This document shows positions 24,801 to 36,129 of a stretch of DNA of 64,000 nucleotides, piece by piece. The DNA comes from Tillandsia leiboldiana (taxonomy: Eukaryota; Streptophyta; Magnoliopsida; Poales; Bromeliaceae), in assembly GCA_029204045.2 (NCBI GenBank), contig CM055062.1, forward strand, positions 8,737,705-8,801,704, written 5' to 3'. The position numbers were made by a program, and so were the translations under genes. The notes below the pieces were generated by a model. That model had not been told where the DNA came from. It made no database searches and saw only the letters and a list, made by a program, of their open reading frames with translations. How positions within the stretch are numbered: position 1 is the first letter of the stretch; every line of letters starts with the position of its first letter.

Positions 24801-24938
24801 GGTTCTTCTACTTCAGCTCTGTATTATGCTCTTTTATTGTTCATATTATATCGGAGCAGGTTACCAGCGCTTCGTGTACTCGGGAAATCCCGTGTGCACG
24901 GCGGATCTGTTGGCGAGCCCGGGTTCCGGGGCGTGACA
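21882..24938 (+). mobile_element. LTR of gypsy B, second copy
   Basis: 3057 bp with the same TGTGATGATCC start and GGGGCGTGACA end as 9718-12754. It carries the G-box cluster at 22347-22531. Unlike a normal 3' LTR it is followed at once by another primer-binding site and gag, so it serves as the 5' LTR of a further unit. Confidence 0.93.
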
Positions 24939-24946
24939 GATTAAGT

Positions 24947-24958
24947 TGGTATCGGAGC
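24947..24958 (+). promoter_or_regulatory. Second primer-binding site in the gypsy B array
   Basis: The same TGGTATCGGAGC as at 12763, again nine bases after the LTR end, showing the LTR is joined to a new internal region. Confidence 0.88.
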
Positions 24959-25227
24959 TTAGGGATAGGTCAGTTGGGACTTAGAAAACCCTAGGCTTTT
25001 GGCAGACCCTAGGATGATAGGGTACGAGAGACGTGATATTTGCGAAAGTCGTTGATTTATTGTTTGACTCTTCCAGTGAGAGAAGAGAGATCGACATGCC
25101 TAATTTCTGGTGAACCGTTATGTTGGCTGCAGACAACATAAAGTCACAGAAATATGGGGATGTCTTTGACTTTCGCTAGATTGGGTCGTGTGGGGATATG
25201 ATACTGAGTGTGGTTTCTTGTGATAGG

Positions 25228-25628
25228 ATGCCTCCGCGACGTAGAATGTTGACGCGTTCTCAGCCTGAATCCCCTGAGCCCGAGCCGGAGGAGTCCGAGC
25301 AGGGCCAGCAGAGTGAGGTGCAGGAGCTTCAGGCTCAGATGGCCCAGATGGCAGAGGCCGTGCAGCGTCAGGAGGAGGCCATGGGTCGGCTGACGCAGAT
25401 GTTAGAACAGAGGGCGCAGCCTGTTGTTGCACCCCCTGAGAGTTCTCCCGTACCACCCTCCCCTGCTGTGGCTTCCCCAGTTGGACCGGTGACCGCGGCA
25501 TCCCCTGTTGCTCAGGGAGCAATCCGGCCTTTGACTCCTGCGGAAGAGCAGGAGATTGCTGACAAACTTACTCAATTCTGTAAACGGGGACCGCCCAGGT
25601 TTTCAGGGCGGAATACCCAGCCGTGGGA
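25228..25628 (+). pseudogene. Gypsy B gag start, third internal copy, truncated
   Basis: Matches the first gag from MPPRRRML to the NTQPWE segment, then stops at 25628. The next base begins an unrelated copia gag that happens to stay in frame, so an open reading frame crosses the joint as a chance gypsy-copia fusion. Confidence 0.88.
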
Positions 25629-27635
25629 GGGCGGAATACTCAGTGATGTTTCTCGTATCCCTATACTTATTGGGGATAACTATTCGAATTGGAAAAAGAA
25701 CATTCTTTTTACTTTGGGCTATATGGATCTTGACTTGACTCTGTACGTTGCGCAACCGCCTAAGGTAGTGAAATTACTCCACAACAGAAATCCACGCAGG
25801 ATAAATGAGAGTGATCCAACCGCTTAAGCTTAATGCTCATAATGTCTACAGTGTAAAAAAATATAAGGGGATCAATTCCGGAATCTGATAAAGCCAAGAA
25901 TTATCTAAAGACTATTAAGGAGCAGTTGGTCAACTCCAAAAAAACTTTGGTGAGCATGCTGATGAAGCTACTTTGGGGCATAAAGTACAATCAAACCAAG
26001 GGAGTGCGCGAGTATATCACGGAAATGCATAACATAGTGGCTCAACTAAAAATTTTAAAAGTTGAGATCTCCGACGTCTTCTTAGTCCATCTGATCCTAA
26101 ACTTATTACCGTCTAAGTTTGATCCATTTAAGATCTCCTACAATACGTATTAAGATGAGTGGTCAATAAATAAATTACTGACCATGTTTGTTCAAGAAAA
26201 GAAGAGACTTAAGCAGGAGAAGTTAGAGATCATGACAGAATCTGCCAATCTGACAACTCAATGCAGAAAGGGAAAGAGCAAGAGTGCCTTCACTTACAAG
26301 AAGTCAGCACAGTTGCCAATAAAGAATTTTGGCAAGAAGGATCAATACTACTTTTGTAAAAAGAAAAGACACATGAAAAGGGGTTGCTTGAAATATAAAA
26401 CTTGGCTCGAGAAGAAAGTTATTAAAACTATCTATATTTGTTATGAATCTCATTTAGTTAATGTTTCTAAAAACACATGGTGGATTGACTCTGTCACTAT
26501 TGTACATATCTCAAATACCATGTAGGGCTTTCAACTTTCACAACCTAAAGACACTGAAACCAAATGAAAGGATTTTAATTAGCAGAGAACAAGGGTTTAA
26601 GTGCCGTGGCACGGAGTCGTGCCGAAAACTTGCTGGCACGGTACGGCACGGTGCGTGCCGAGCCGTGCCGATGAGTGCCGGTCACAAAAAATACTTACGT
26701 GCGGACACATAATGGCATGAAATATTTATTTTCTTTAGCAACAAAATTTTTTAATTGCTTATTATGTATCTTTATCAAATATTTTGAACTTTATTGAGAA
26801 AATTACTTAGTAAATTTAAGAAAAAAGGGTTTTGAACTGTTCCATCGGCACGGGAGCTGTATCGTGCCGGTATCTTGTTGGCACGGTACGGCACGGTGGA
26901 TACGGCCTGTGCCGATGGATACTTAAATCCTAGGCAGAGAAGGAAATAAATCTCAAGTGGAAGCTATAGAAAATTTCATTTTAGAACTTAACACTGCTTT
27001 TGTACTTAAATTTGAGGATACTTATTACATTTTTGGATTTTCTAGAAATATAATTTTTATTTCTAAACTGAGAAAAAAAAGTTTTAAGTTTCTATTTGAA
27101 AATGAATCTTTTACTATCTTCTCTGATAATATTATTATTGGCAATGTTTGTTTGGTAGATGATTTGTACAAGTTTAATTTGAGTCAATTTTTTGAGAATA
27201 ATTTAAATGTTAATCATGATATTGGTGTTAAAAGGAATATTCTTAAAGAAAACTCTTCTCTTTACAGCACAAGTGTTTAGCTCATATCTCCTTAGAGAAA
27301 ATAAAGCGATTGGTGAAAAATAAAATCCTACAAGATCTTGAATTTATTGATTTTTGGTACTTGTGTGAAATGCATAAAGGAAAAACATACTAATACAAAT
27401 ACCACTAAATGTGTAAGGAGTTCTTAAATTCTTGAGATCATACATATAGACATATGTGGACCTTTTCCCTCTTAGTGTTTCAATGGTTAGAGATATTTTA
27501 TATCATTCATTGATGATCACTCTAGATACATGTAGCTCTATCTTCTATTTGAAAAGATTTGAGGTACTCAATGATTTCAAAGCTTATAAGGTTGAGGTGA
27601 AGAATCAAATGGATAGGAAAATCAAGATTCTGAGG
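25629..27635 (+). pseudogene. Copia relic F, 5' part: gag, protease, start of integrase
   Basis: A Ty1/copia gag (NYSNWKKNILFTLGYMDLDL) is followed by further gag blocks at 25926-26153 and a knuckle near 26350 with its first Cys lost. A degraded protease motif (WWIDS) lies near 26480 and integrase pieces run up to DRKIKILR at 27635. Frames are broken many times. There is no LTR or primer site on the left, so the 5' end is missing. The coding sense resumes at 39542 after the family C LTR. Confidence 0.85.
26590..26933. mobile_element. hAT-like MITE, copy 1 (in copia F)
   Basis: 344 bp with terminal repeats CAAGGGTTTAAGT / CTAGGATTTAAGT, flanked by the perfect 8 bp duplication GCAGAGAA (26582-26589 and 26934-26941). 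Both ends carry many GGCACGG/CCGTGCC motifs and the centre is AT-rich. It has no coding capacity. The 8 bp duplication and subterminal motifs fit a hAT origin. Confidence 0.9.
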
Positions 27636-27703
27636 TGTAGTGCACCGGCTTTCACTAAATAGCAAAGTGTGGCCAAATCACTCCGAGCATGTTTAAAATG
27701 CTA
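27636..27703 (+). mobile_element. Family C LTR, left end (copy 1)
   Basis: Starts TGTAGTGCACC right after TGAGG (27631-27635). The same TGAGG follows the LTR end GTGACA at 39541, giving a perfect 5 bp duplication inside the copia F integrase. The MULE splits the LTR after 27703. Confidence 0.8.
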
Positions 27704-27712
27704 TTAAAATGA

Positions 27713-27931
27713 GGACTTTTTTTGAAATTGACCCTATAAAAATTTAAATTTTTGAAAATGGCCCTGCAAAATTTGTATTTGCAAAAATGACCCTCTTACT
27801 GCCACGTCAGCAAGCCACGTCAGCCGGGGCCGCCACGTCATCTCGCCACAGCACCTGGCGTGCGGGGGTTGTTAAGTTAAACACGCAGGCTCAGCCTGCG
27901 TGTTCTAAACACGCAGGCTCGGCCTGCGTGT
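27713..27931 (+). repeat. Left TIR of the MULE with two palindromes
   Basis: Matches 35900-36120 in reverse complement with a few differences. Its inner end holds two 23-25 bp near-perfect palindromes of the form AACACGCAGGCTC|GAGCCTGCGTGTT. Confidence 0.9.
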
Positions 27932-27982
27932 TCAAATTGGCCCTAAACCCGCACCCGACCTCCTTCCTCCTCACTTCTGCCT

Positions 27983-28022
<40 letters not shown>

Positions 28023-28286
28023 TCCCGTGCCGCACCCGCCGCAGCCGCCGCAGCCGCCGGCCGTCGTCGGAGGTGAAAGAGGCGCACAAGCACTCTCTCT
28101 CTGTCTCTCTCCCGTGCAGCAGCGTTCTCTACATCTAAGGTACTTTTGCATTTTTTTTTTTTTTTTTTTTTTTTTTGTTCTGTGGTGAAATTGTACATTA
28201 ATGTTAAAATTGATAGGTCAAAATGCTAAGATCTGCTATGATCTGCTGTAAAATAACATTAATAGGTCAAAATTGATAAAGTTTAG

Positions 28287-28346
28287 AGAATCTAGTCATG
28301 GAGGCAGAGATCTAGTCATGGAGGTCATTGATCTAGTCATGGAGGT
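28287..28346. repeat. Three tandem copies of a GATCTAGTCATGGAGG unit
   Basis: Three copies of about 20-22 bp (ATCTAGTCATGGAGG) lie in the MULE leader region between the left TIR and the transposase gene. Confidence 0.75.
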
Positions 28347-29112
28347 CGAAATTGATAAAGTTTCGTTACTGTTTGATGTTCGTTTTTTAAACAAGAATGG
28401 AATCTGTTTCTTGTTGCGATGATGATCTCTCCAAGTTTTGAGATGTAGATAGCTCCAAGTCCCGTCTTACAGGGAGAACCTACTTGGATTTACTATATTC
28501 AAATGACATAAACGGACTTATCTGAGATACTGACTACCATTATCGTATGCATTTAAACACTATTTTCTTGGCCGTGCTTACTAGTGCAACTAATTTTGAG
28601 TTTAGCATGAGTTTTGTTTGTCATTGTTACCAAAGCTTGTTTGGTTTTACTTTGCACACGTAGATTCATATTTCATACAGTAATTTGAAAGGATTTTGCT
28701 ATCTGAAGCAAGATACCTTCTAATAGAGTTAAAATTTTCAAATTATGCTTTACAAAAATCTTCTAGTTAGATTTGATGTCATACTTTGTTATTAGTTAGT
28801 ATGACTCTTTTAGATATATGGTCCATGAGAGTTGGCAAAACATCTTTCTGTTTTATTATTGATAAATCGATGACTATGAATGATGTTTACTGTGAAAAAA
28901 TTCTCATATAAAAGTTCTCTTAAAAGCTCCTAAGATATTTATTGATCAAGTGCTTAATTACTACATAAAAATAGGTTGTCAGTAGGCTTAACCCAAATAT
29001 AATTTACAACATAAAAATCAGAAATTGGATAACGAAGTGCTTAATTTCCACCACTATAATTAAAGTGGAAGTCAAAGAGAAAAGGTTATAATTAAAAATA
29101 ACAAAGTTTATA

Positions 29113-29298
29113 GGCTAAATTACAGAAAACCCCCCTGTCATATCCCGCTTTTCCACTTTACCCCCCTGTCATTTAAAAGTCGACAACCTGCCCCCTCGTA
29201 ATTACAGAATTGTGCAATAACCTCCCCGCCGTCAGTTGACCGTCAGTTTTTTTGAAAATATATTTTCATATACCCAAAATACCCTTGGGAAATATTCC

Positions 29299-29333
<35 letters not shown>

Positions 29334-29339
29334 ACTTCG

Positions 29340-29374
<35 letters not shown>

Positions 29375-29569
29375 ACTTCGAAAAAAAAAAAAAAATACTT
29401 CGAAAAAAAAAAAAGAAAGGGTATTTTTGTCAATTTACCATTTCTGTCAACGTCGTTGCCCCCTAAAGACATTTCTGAAATTACGAGGCGGCAGATTGTC
29501 GACTTTTAAATCACAGGGGGGTAAAGTGGAAAAGCGGGATATTAGAGGGGGGTTTTCTGTAATTTAGCC
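29113..29569. mobile_element. Non-autonomous MULE-type MITE nested in the MULE
   Basis: 457 bp with long inverted repeats of about 100 bp (GGCTAAATTACAGAAAACCC at both ends) and a perfect 9 bp duplication AAGTTTATA (29104-29112 and 29570-29578). The centre is a string of poly-A runs broken by GGACTTCG. It has no coding capacity; Lys-rich reading frames through the A runs are spurious. Confidence 0.95.
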
Positions 29570-29685
29570 AAGTTTATAAGTTCATTTTTTGTCAAGCTCA
29601 TAATAGTGATCTTAATTTGTCGAACTAGAGTAGTCATCAAACTGACGAATGTTATATTATTTATTGTTATTTTTAGTACGTCAGT

Positions 29686-32512
29686 ATGTCTGGTGAATGT
29701 GTTCCGTTTTATATTCATTGGGACGGAAATTTAGTCGTGAACAATAATATACCACAATACATTGGTGGCTATAAAGAACTGATCGGAATTCGCCGCGACA
29801 TCACATTTCGGGATTTCGAAGCAGAAATATACAAGGTCACTAATTATGATCGAGCGGAGTTCCGTCTACACATAACAGTTCGATGTCCAATGGGACCTAA
29901 TGAATGGGAATTACTTGACATATCAAGTGATCATGGGATTGTAGGCGTGATGAGTTTTTTCCCATTTCATGGTTGCATCAAAGTATACGTAGAGAAGCAA
30001 GTGTTGACTACACGTCACCGTCCAACTTCTGTTTACCAAAGAGATTATGTCGATCTTGAACGAATTCGTACATCAAGGTATGAAAATTTAGAAATTTTCA
30101 ATTTCAATCTTTGTCCTTTATTACTATAGGTGCGGAAAATGGATAATTTACAATTTATAAGTATTGTAGAGTGTCTGAAGTCCCATATGTGCCAGTGAGT
30201 ACATCATTACCATATATTACTGTGGATCCATCTTTATTCGGTGGAGTTGATGAGCGGTAAGTGATTATATGATTTAATTACATATATTATCTTAATAGAT
30301 TCAAATAGTTAATCATAAATACCTTTGCAGATCAACTATACATCATAATCTATATGAGGGTCCATCATCTAGCAATCGACACGTCACTGATCTAGAGTTG
30401 AGAAATATAAATGAAAATGAGGAAGTAATAGAAAGTGATAATGAGCAAATAAATAGCAGTGACGATGAGCATGTAAGTGAAACTGATATGGACTCTACAG
30501 ATGATGATAGTGATGGTATCCCACAATCTATTGATGTTGGTCATGATGGCGGTTTGAATTCTCTCACATGCGCCATTTAAGATGAAGGGATTGAATGGAT
30601 TGAAAATTCATTTGCAAACAACGATGATGTCGAGGATCTGGTAGAATTTGAAGAATTTGAAGATCACCGACAGCGTTTTTTACTGGGCAATGAATTAATT
30701 CACGAAACCGTTGTTGAACAAAACATTTATCAAGGTCCTCCGAGTGATGATCAATGGAAAGATCGGATATTTTCTGACAAGACGTCCTTGGTGAATGCTT
30801 TGGATCGATGGCACATTGAACATAATGTGCAACTGAGAGTTGTTAAATCAAACACAACTAGATATACTGTGAGATGTTTGGTCAATTCTTGCCCATGGAG
30901 ATTACATGCCTCTCGACCTAAAGGTTCATCACATTTTAAAGTAAAGACCTATGCAGGACCACATACATGCATGATTCCTATTTTGAATACAATGCATAGG
31001 AATTGTACATCTTCTTTTATATGTCAATATATACTACCCACAATGAAGGCAAGGCTTGCTATGAGTCCTACAGAAGTTCAAACCAGAGTTCGGAGTGAGT
31101 TTCACGTCACCATTTCATATAGCAAGGCTTGGCGGGCACGGAATAAAGCCTTGCAAATTATATACGGTAGTTGGGAGCAATCATATTGTGACCTTCCTCG
31201 ATATTTCTCAATGTTAGAAACAACAAATCCCGAAACTATTACCAAGATTGAAACTATAAGAGTGACGAGTACTTCAAGAATGTTTGCACGCGCCTTCTGG
31301 GCTTTTGGACCCTCGATTCATGGTTGGTCGTTTTGCCGGCCAATACTTAGTATCGATGCCACGCACTTGTATGAAAAATATGGAGGCCATGCATTAATTG
31401 CCACAGGTGTTGATGGCAGTGGTGGTTTGTACCCGCTAGCATTCGCAATATGCGAGGGGGAGAATAGCTCGAGTTGGGAGTGGTTTCTAAATTGTCTACG
31501 GAGGTACATAACACGAGGTCGAGTTCTTACATTAATTTCTGATCGCTTTAAAGGACTTGCGAACCTTGTTGCACTTGTATTCCCACAATCAGAAGGACAT
31601 GCTCATCGATGGTGTTTGCGACACATGAAAGCTAATATGAATATTCATTTCAAAGCAAAACACCTACTTAAAAAATTTTATGCCATTGGGAGTGCCTCAG
31701 AAGAACGAGAATATAACATGTTAAAGGATGAATTGAGAGCAATGGATGAGGATGCTTGGCAATGGGTTGACAGACTTCATGCCGATAGGACATATTGGGC
31801 TAAGGCTTTCGATGGTGGTCGACGATTCGGCATTATGACTACAAACCGTTCAGAAAGTTTAAATGGAGTCTTGAGGGGAGTTCGTGGCTTACCAATTACC
31901 GCTTTTGTAATGGCAACATTACATCGAGTGGTTGAGTTCTTTCTAAAACATCGTCAAGAGGGAGGAGCAATGTTTACTCCATTTGTATCGGATGTGGATA
32001 AAACTATTAATAGCCGAATGTCAGTGGCTAGAGCACATACAGTTAGGCGATATGGATATCAAGAATTCGAAGTTCTTACTGGAAGGGATTTGCAATACCA
32101 AGTCATTATCAATGGAGCAAATTCTACATGTTCATGTTTGTGTTTGCAACTAACAGGATTACCTTGTTCACATATATTAGCTTGTTGTAGTTCGTTACAC
32201 ATGAACATAGATTATTATAGTCTATGCTCCCGTTGGTATACTACTGAATCCTTTCGAGATACATACGAACCACAGTTCCATCCGGTCCCCGATCGGCGTT
32301 ATTGGGTTGAGTCATATGACACACCTATACTTCCACCACACGCGCGAAGAAAGAAAGGACGACCCAAATCTACGCGCATTCGCAATATTATGGACGAAGG
32401 CGCGGGAAGTAGTAGGAGCAAGTGTAGTATGTGTAAACAACCCGGCCATTATCAAAGCACATGTCCTGAAAATCAACAAAGAATGACCGAAAGACGTCGT
32501 CGTTTAGGTTGA
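29686..32512 (+). pseudogene. MULE transposase (mudrA-like), three exons, one premature stop
   Basis: Exons 29686-30077, 30170-30256 and 30331-32512 join in phase (AG^A and CG^A split codons, GT-AG introns). The N-terminus holds a PB1-like region typical of plant MULE transposases. An acidic stretch follows, then the MuDR DNA-binding region (ALDRWHIEHNVQLRV) and the MULE catalytic domain with ILSIDATHL, LISDRFKG and HRWCLRHMK. Next come a SWIM zinc finger (CSCLCLQLTGLPCSH) and a C-terminal CCHC knuckle (CSMCKQPGHYQSTC). The only defect is an in-frame TAA at 30578-30580, upstream of the catalytic domain. Translation from 30788 could still give a 574-residue protein with the catalytic parts. 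Confidence 0.9.
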
Positions 32513-32609
32513 TTAGTTTCATATCTTGATTGTTGTAAATTATTTTAATTAAATTACAATACTTAACGCATATTATAATTTGTTTATTTATTTATTGGTA
32601 TTATTACAG

Positions 32610-34791
32610 ATGGACGATCACGAGGAGGCAGGACCGATTGATGCCTCTGTATTGACAGATCAGCCCCACCACAGATGTACTAGCATTAGAGATGAGGTTA
32701 TATAATTTTTTTTTTATTACCTTTTTTATTTCTTTGAAATTTCATGTACTAATATTATGTGATTTTTATATAATTGCAGGGTTATTCTCCGGTTGAATTT
32801 GTGGAGCATAGTCGCACACTGAACCACTGGCAGATTGAGCATCCTGCAGTATTGGAGCTACTGCGACGTGCGGGATTCTATTATGTATCGCGGTTGAGGC
32901 GCGTCATGCTCGATCAGGCTTTGTTAGGATCCTTAGTGGAGCGGTGGCGGGGGGAGACGCAGTCCTTTCACTTGAGACATGGGGAGATGGCAGTCACCTT
33001 GATGGATGTGGCTGTCATTACTGGACTCCGCATTGATGGGGGGGCGGTGACCGGAGTAGGCTCGTATCAGTGGGGGGCGCTATGTGAGCTCTTGCTTGGG
33101 GTGCTTCCCGGAGATATCAGAGGCGGAGAGATCAAACTTGAATGGTTGTATCAGCAGTTTCACGACATCCCCGTAGATGCACAGTCCGCAGTGATAGAGG
33201 CTACAGCCAGAGCGTATATTTTGTTTCAGATAGGTTGTAGCCTAATGCCAAACCCAAGCAGAACTAGAGTGCATTTAAAGTGGTTGCCTCTTTTAGAGGA
33301 TTTTGACGCTTGTGGTGCCTTGGCATGGGGTGCGGCGACGCTAGCTCATCTCTATCGAGCATTAGCAAATGCTTGCATGAGGGGGAAAGCGGTGTGTTGT
33401 TGTTTTGCGACATTAGTTCAGGTACATTCCTTTACTAGTAATTTCATTCATGAAATTCATTTATTATTTCTAAGTACCTTAATATGTAGATTTGGGCATG
33501 GGATCATCTGCACATTGGTCGACCTGAGATAGTCGGACCGCAGTTTGATCTTATTGATCTGCCACTAGGTTGCAGGTATGTATTAAATTTTAAGGTTTCT
33601 GTGTTTTATATTATCATTACTAATATATTATATGTGAAACAGGTGGAATAATAGGTTGGCTTTTCGAGACAATGTCAGGACGGCCGACATTGAGTTTTAT
33701 CGTGATCAGCTTGATTGCCAGTTAGAGTCTCAGGTACATGAGTTAATTATCATAAGTTTTCATTCACAGTTACTTATCAGTTACTTTTTTTTTTTTATTA
33801 CAAGTTACTTATCATTTACTTTTCACAATAGATTATATGGAGGCCATATACAGATGATATACTAGGGTCACTTCCACCTTTTTGTCTAGTGGGGTCTCCG
33901 GTATGGCGATCACGAACGACCCTAGTATGTTTTCATATTATTGAGCTACATCTTCCGGATCGGGTGCTTCGTCATTTTGGATTTCGACAGCATATACCCG
34001 ACGCAGTAGTTGCTCTACCTCGCATCACTTCAAGAGGTAGAGCGGATCTGAACTGGGCGGAATTTCATGGCATACATATTCAGGCTTGGGACGATCGACT
34101 GCAGTATATAGTAGAGGTGGACCCCCATGTAGATCCCGATTATATACGCGCCGCTTCTATCTACATGCAATGGTATTGGAGTATCACCAGGAGGTGGATA
34201 TCTACTCCAGCACAGCGTCCCCCCCTTGCATATGAGCCCCATGGACATCGCGAGAGATTTTTGGTATGATATAATAATTAATTTCATTTTAAAACGAAAG
34301 TCAATGTAATTATTGTGATACTGTTTTCATTTCAGGTCGATCTCCTTCAGAGATTAGAATATACGGTCCGAAGTGTACTACCCCAGCTTTCACATACTGG
34401 ACCACCTTTCGACATTCTGACACGTGGTGCTGCTCAGGTGGAGGTTGGTTTAATGACTCTACAGACATTACCACCTACTACACCACGCCCAGCGGATCAT
34501 GGTGGAGCATCGACGTCGGGGCATGCACCATCACCTAGTCCATCGGGGACACAGCCAGCAGACCATGGTGGAGCATCGACGTCGGGGCATGCACCATCAG
34601 ATACTACGCCACCATCGGGGTACGTACCACTTGGTCGTCGTCAACGAGGACCTGATCTTTTTTATTTGAGGCGACCACGGCAGCGACAGTCCTCCCAGAC
34701 TAATCAGCCCTCATCTTCAGCTCCTTCACAGCCAGAGGGCACGGCTATTTCTCAGTTGGACCAATTGGACCGTATTGAGCCATTTGATTAG
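32610..34791 (+). CDS. Plant mobile domain (PMD/MAIN-like) protein gene inside the MULE
   Basis: Six exons: 32610-32696, 32780-33421, 33490-33575, 33643-33733, 33832-34263 and 34336-34791. All junctions have GT-AG introns and keep frame, giving about 597 residues without a stop. Recognisable PMD features are VTLMDVAVITGLRIDG, the IWAWDHLHIGRP segment, LPLGCR and the FHIIELHLPDRVLRHFG block. The C-terminus is Ser/Pro-rich with a duplicated ADHGGASTSGHAPS segment and a basic RRPRQRQ stretch. PMD genes occur as host MAIN/MAIL1 and as cargo of plant transposons. It starts about 100 bp after the transposase stop in the same direction. The ATG at 32610 is chosen because it opens the first exon. Confidence 0.88.
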
Positions 34792-34799
34792 TTTACATT

Positions 34800-35100
34800 G
34801 TTATATATTGTTATATTTCTATTATTTTGTTCTGATGAGCTGTGTTGTTGTGTTGTTGTGTTGTTATGTTGTGCGATGTGTTGTTGTGATGCTGTGTTGT
34901 GCGATGTTCTACGATGTGATGTGATGTGATGTGATGTGATGTGATGTGATGTAATGTGTTGTGATGTGATGTGAAGTGTTGTTGTGTTGTTGTGATGTTG
35001 TGTTGTGCGATGTTCTGCGATGTGATGTAATGTGTTGTGATTGGGTTGTGCTTTGTTGTGCCTTGTTGTGCTTTATTGTATTGTTGTGTTGTTGTGTTGT
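34800..35100. repeat. GTGATGT/GTTGT simple repeat tract
   Basis: Degenerate TGTTGTG and GTGATGTGAT arrays follow the PMD gene's stop within the MULE. The region to 35640 is otherwise AT-rich with no gene seen. Confidence 0.85.
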
Positions 35101-35846
35101 GTTCGTAATCATGTATTTTGCTTCTTCTTTGAAATGTTGAAACTTACTGTAATAATTGTTCAATGTAATATTTATAATTCCTCTTTTTCATTCCTTTCTT
35201 TTTTTTTAAATGCTCACTATGTATATGCTTTGCATTTATTATTTGTTTAAAGCTTTGGTGATTGTGAAGAGATTGTTTACTTAATTTTATTCTGATGAGC
35301 TCTTGAATGATTTTCCTTTATGCTGACCGCAGTTCTACAAAGTTGCTCTGCTAAGTCATATTGTCCACCTTTTAGCATAATTAGTGTTCTTGTTTTTAAA
35401 ATTGTTGCTCTTAAATTTTCAAGATCCTGGTGAAATAGAATATTAGACACTGCATTTCATCTCCTTTTTGCACTAGTTAAACACAAAGATTCATTGTTAG
35501 CTTCTAGAAGAAAAGAATCCACCAGTACATCTAGTGTATTAGAGAGTTGAATGCACGCTGAATTATGATGAAAAAAAATATTCAGACTAAACATGCAGGC
35601 TGAATTATGATGAAAAAAAAAAATTATTCAGACTAGTGTAGAGTACAGGTTCTACATCGAGCATTGACTCCGCAGGTATTTACAGAAAAATTTAAAAATT
35701 CTTGCATCATGTGTATTTTATATTTACAGTGTGGTTCGGGTGGTTTCAGACTGTGGCGGAAGCTCCCGGGGCGAAAAGTGAGTTCGCGGCGCAAGATTGG
35801 AGCACTCTGGAGCTTGGTCCAGTGGTGGGAGGGGTAGCTGTATAGA

Positions 35847-35957
35847 ACACGCAGGCTCAACCTGCGTGTTTAGAACACGCAGGTTGGGCCTGCGTGTTCT
35901 AAACACGCAGGCTGAGCCTGCGTGTTTAGAACACGCAGGCTGAGCCTGCGTGTTTAA
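35847..35957. repeat. Four palindromes next to the right MULE TIR
   Basis: Four consecutive units of the AACACGCAGG..CCTGCGTGTT type, against two at the left end. Two are perfect about the centre; two have small changes at the core. Each can form a hairpin. Confidence 0.9.
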
Positions 35958-36129
35958 CTAAACCACCGCCACGCCCCGGCCGCTGTGGCGAGCTGACGTG
36001 GCGGCCCGGATGACATGGCTCGCTGACGTGGCAGAAAGAGGGCCATTTTTGCAAATATAAATTTTGCAGGGCCATTTTCAAAAATTTAAATTTTTATAGG
36101 GTCAATTTCAAAAAAAGCCCTTAAAATGA

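Larger units (their letters stand above)
27713..36120 (+). mobile_element. MuDR-type MULE, 8.4 kb, carrying transposase and plant mobile domain genes
   Basis: Terminal inverted repeats of about 220 bp start GGACTTTTTTTGAAATTG (left) and GGGCTTTTTTTGAAATTG (right, reverse strand). A perfect 9 bp duplication TTAAAATGA flanks it at 27704-27712 and 36121-36129. The TIRs include ACGTCAGC-rich and palindromic segments. Inside are a mudrA-like gene and a second, PMD gene, both on the plus strand. The element is intact in structure, but its transposase has one premature stop. Confidence 0.95.

Noticed and set aside
25198..25827. Open frame of 209 codons fusing gypsy gag with copia gag
   Set aside because: The frame is kept by chance across a joint between two dead elements; it has no conserved fused family that I know of.
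27880..27931. Repeated palindromes considered as a CRISPR-like array
   Set aside because: This is a plant genome; the units are adjacent without spacers and lie in the MULE terminal repeats.
29236..29466. Lys-rich ORF of 76 codons
   Set aside because: It reads the poly-A runs in the centre of the MULE-type MITE.
34909..35163. His/Ser/Thr-rich ORF of 84 codons on the minus strand
   Set aside because: It is a translation of the GTGATGT simple repeat.
36108..36129. C-terminal residues of the hAT open frame
   Set aside because: They are encoded by the MULE end and its target duplication, not by the hAT gene.
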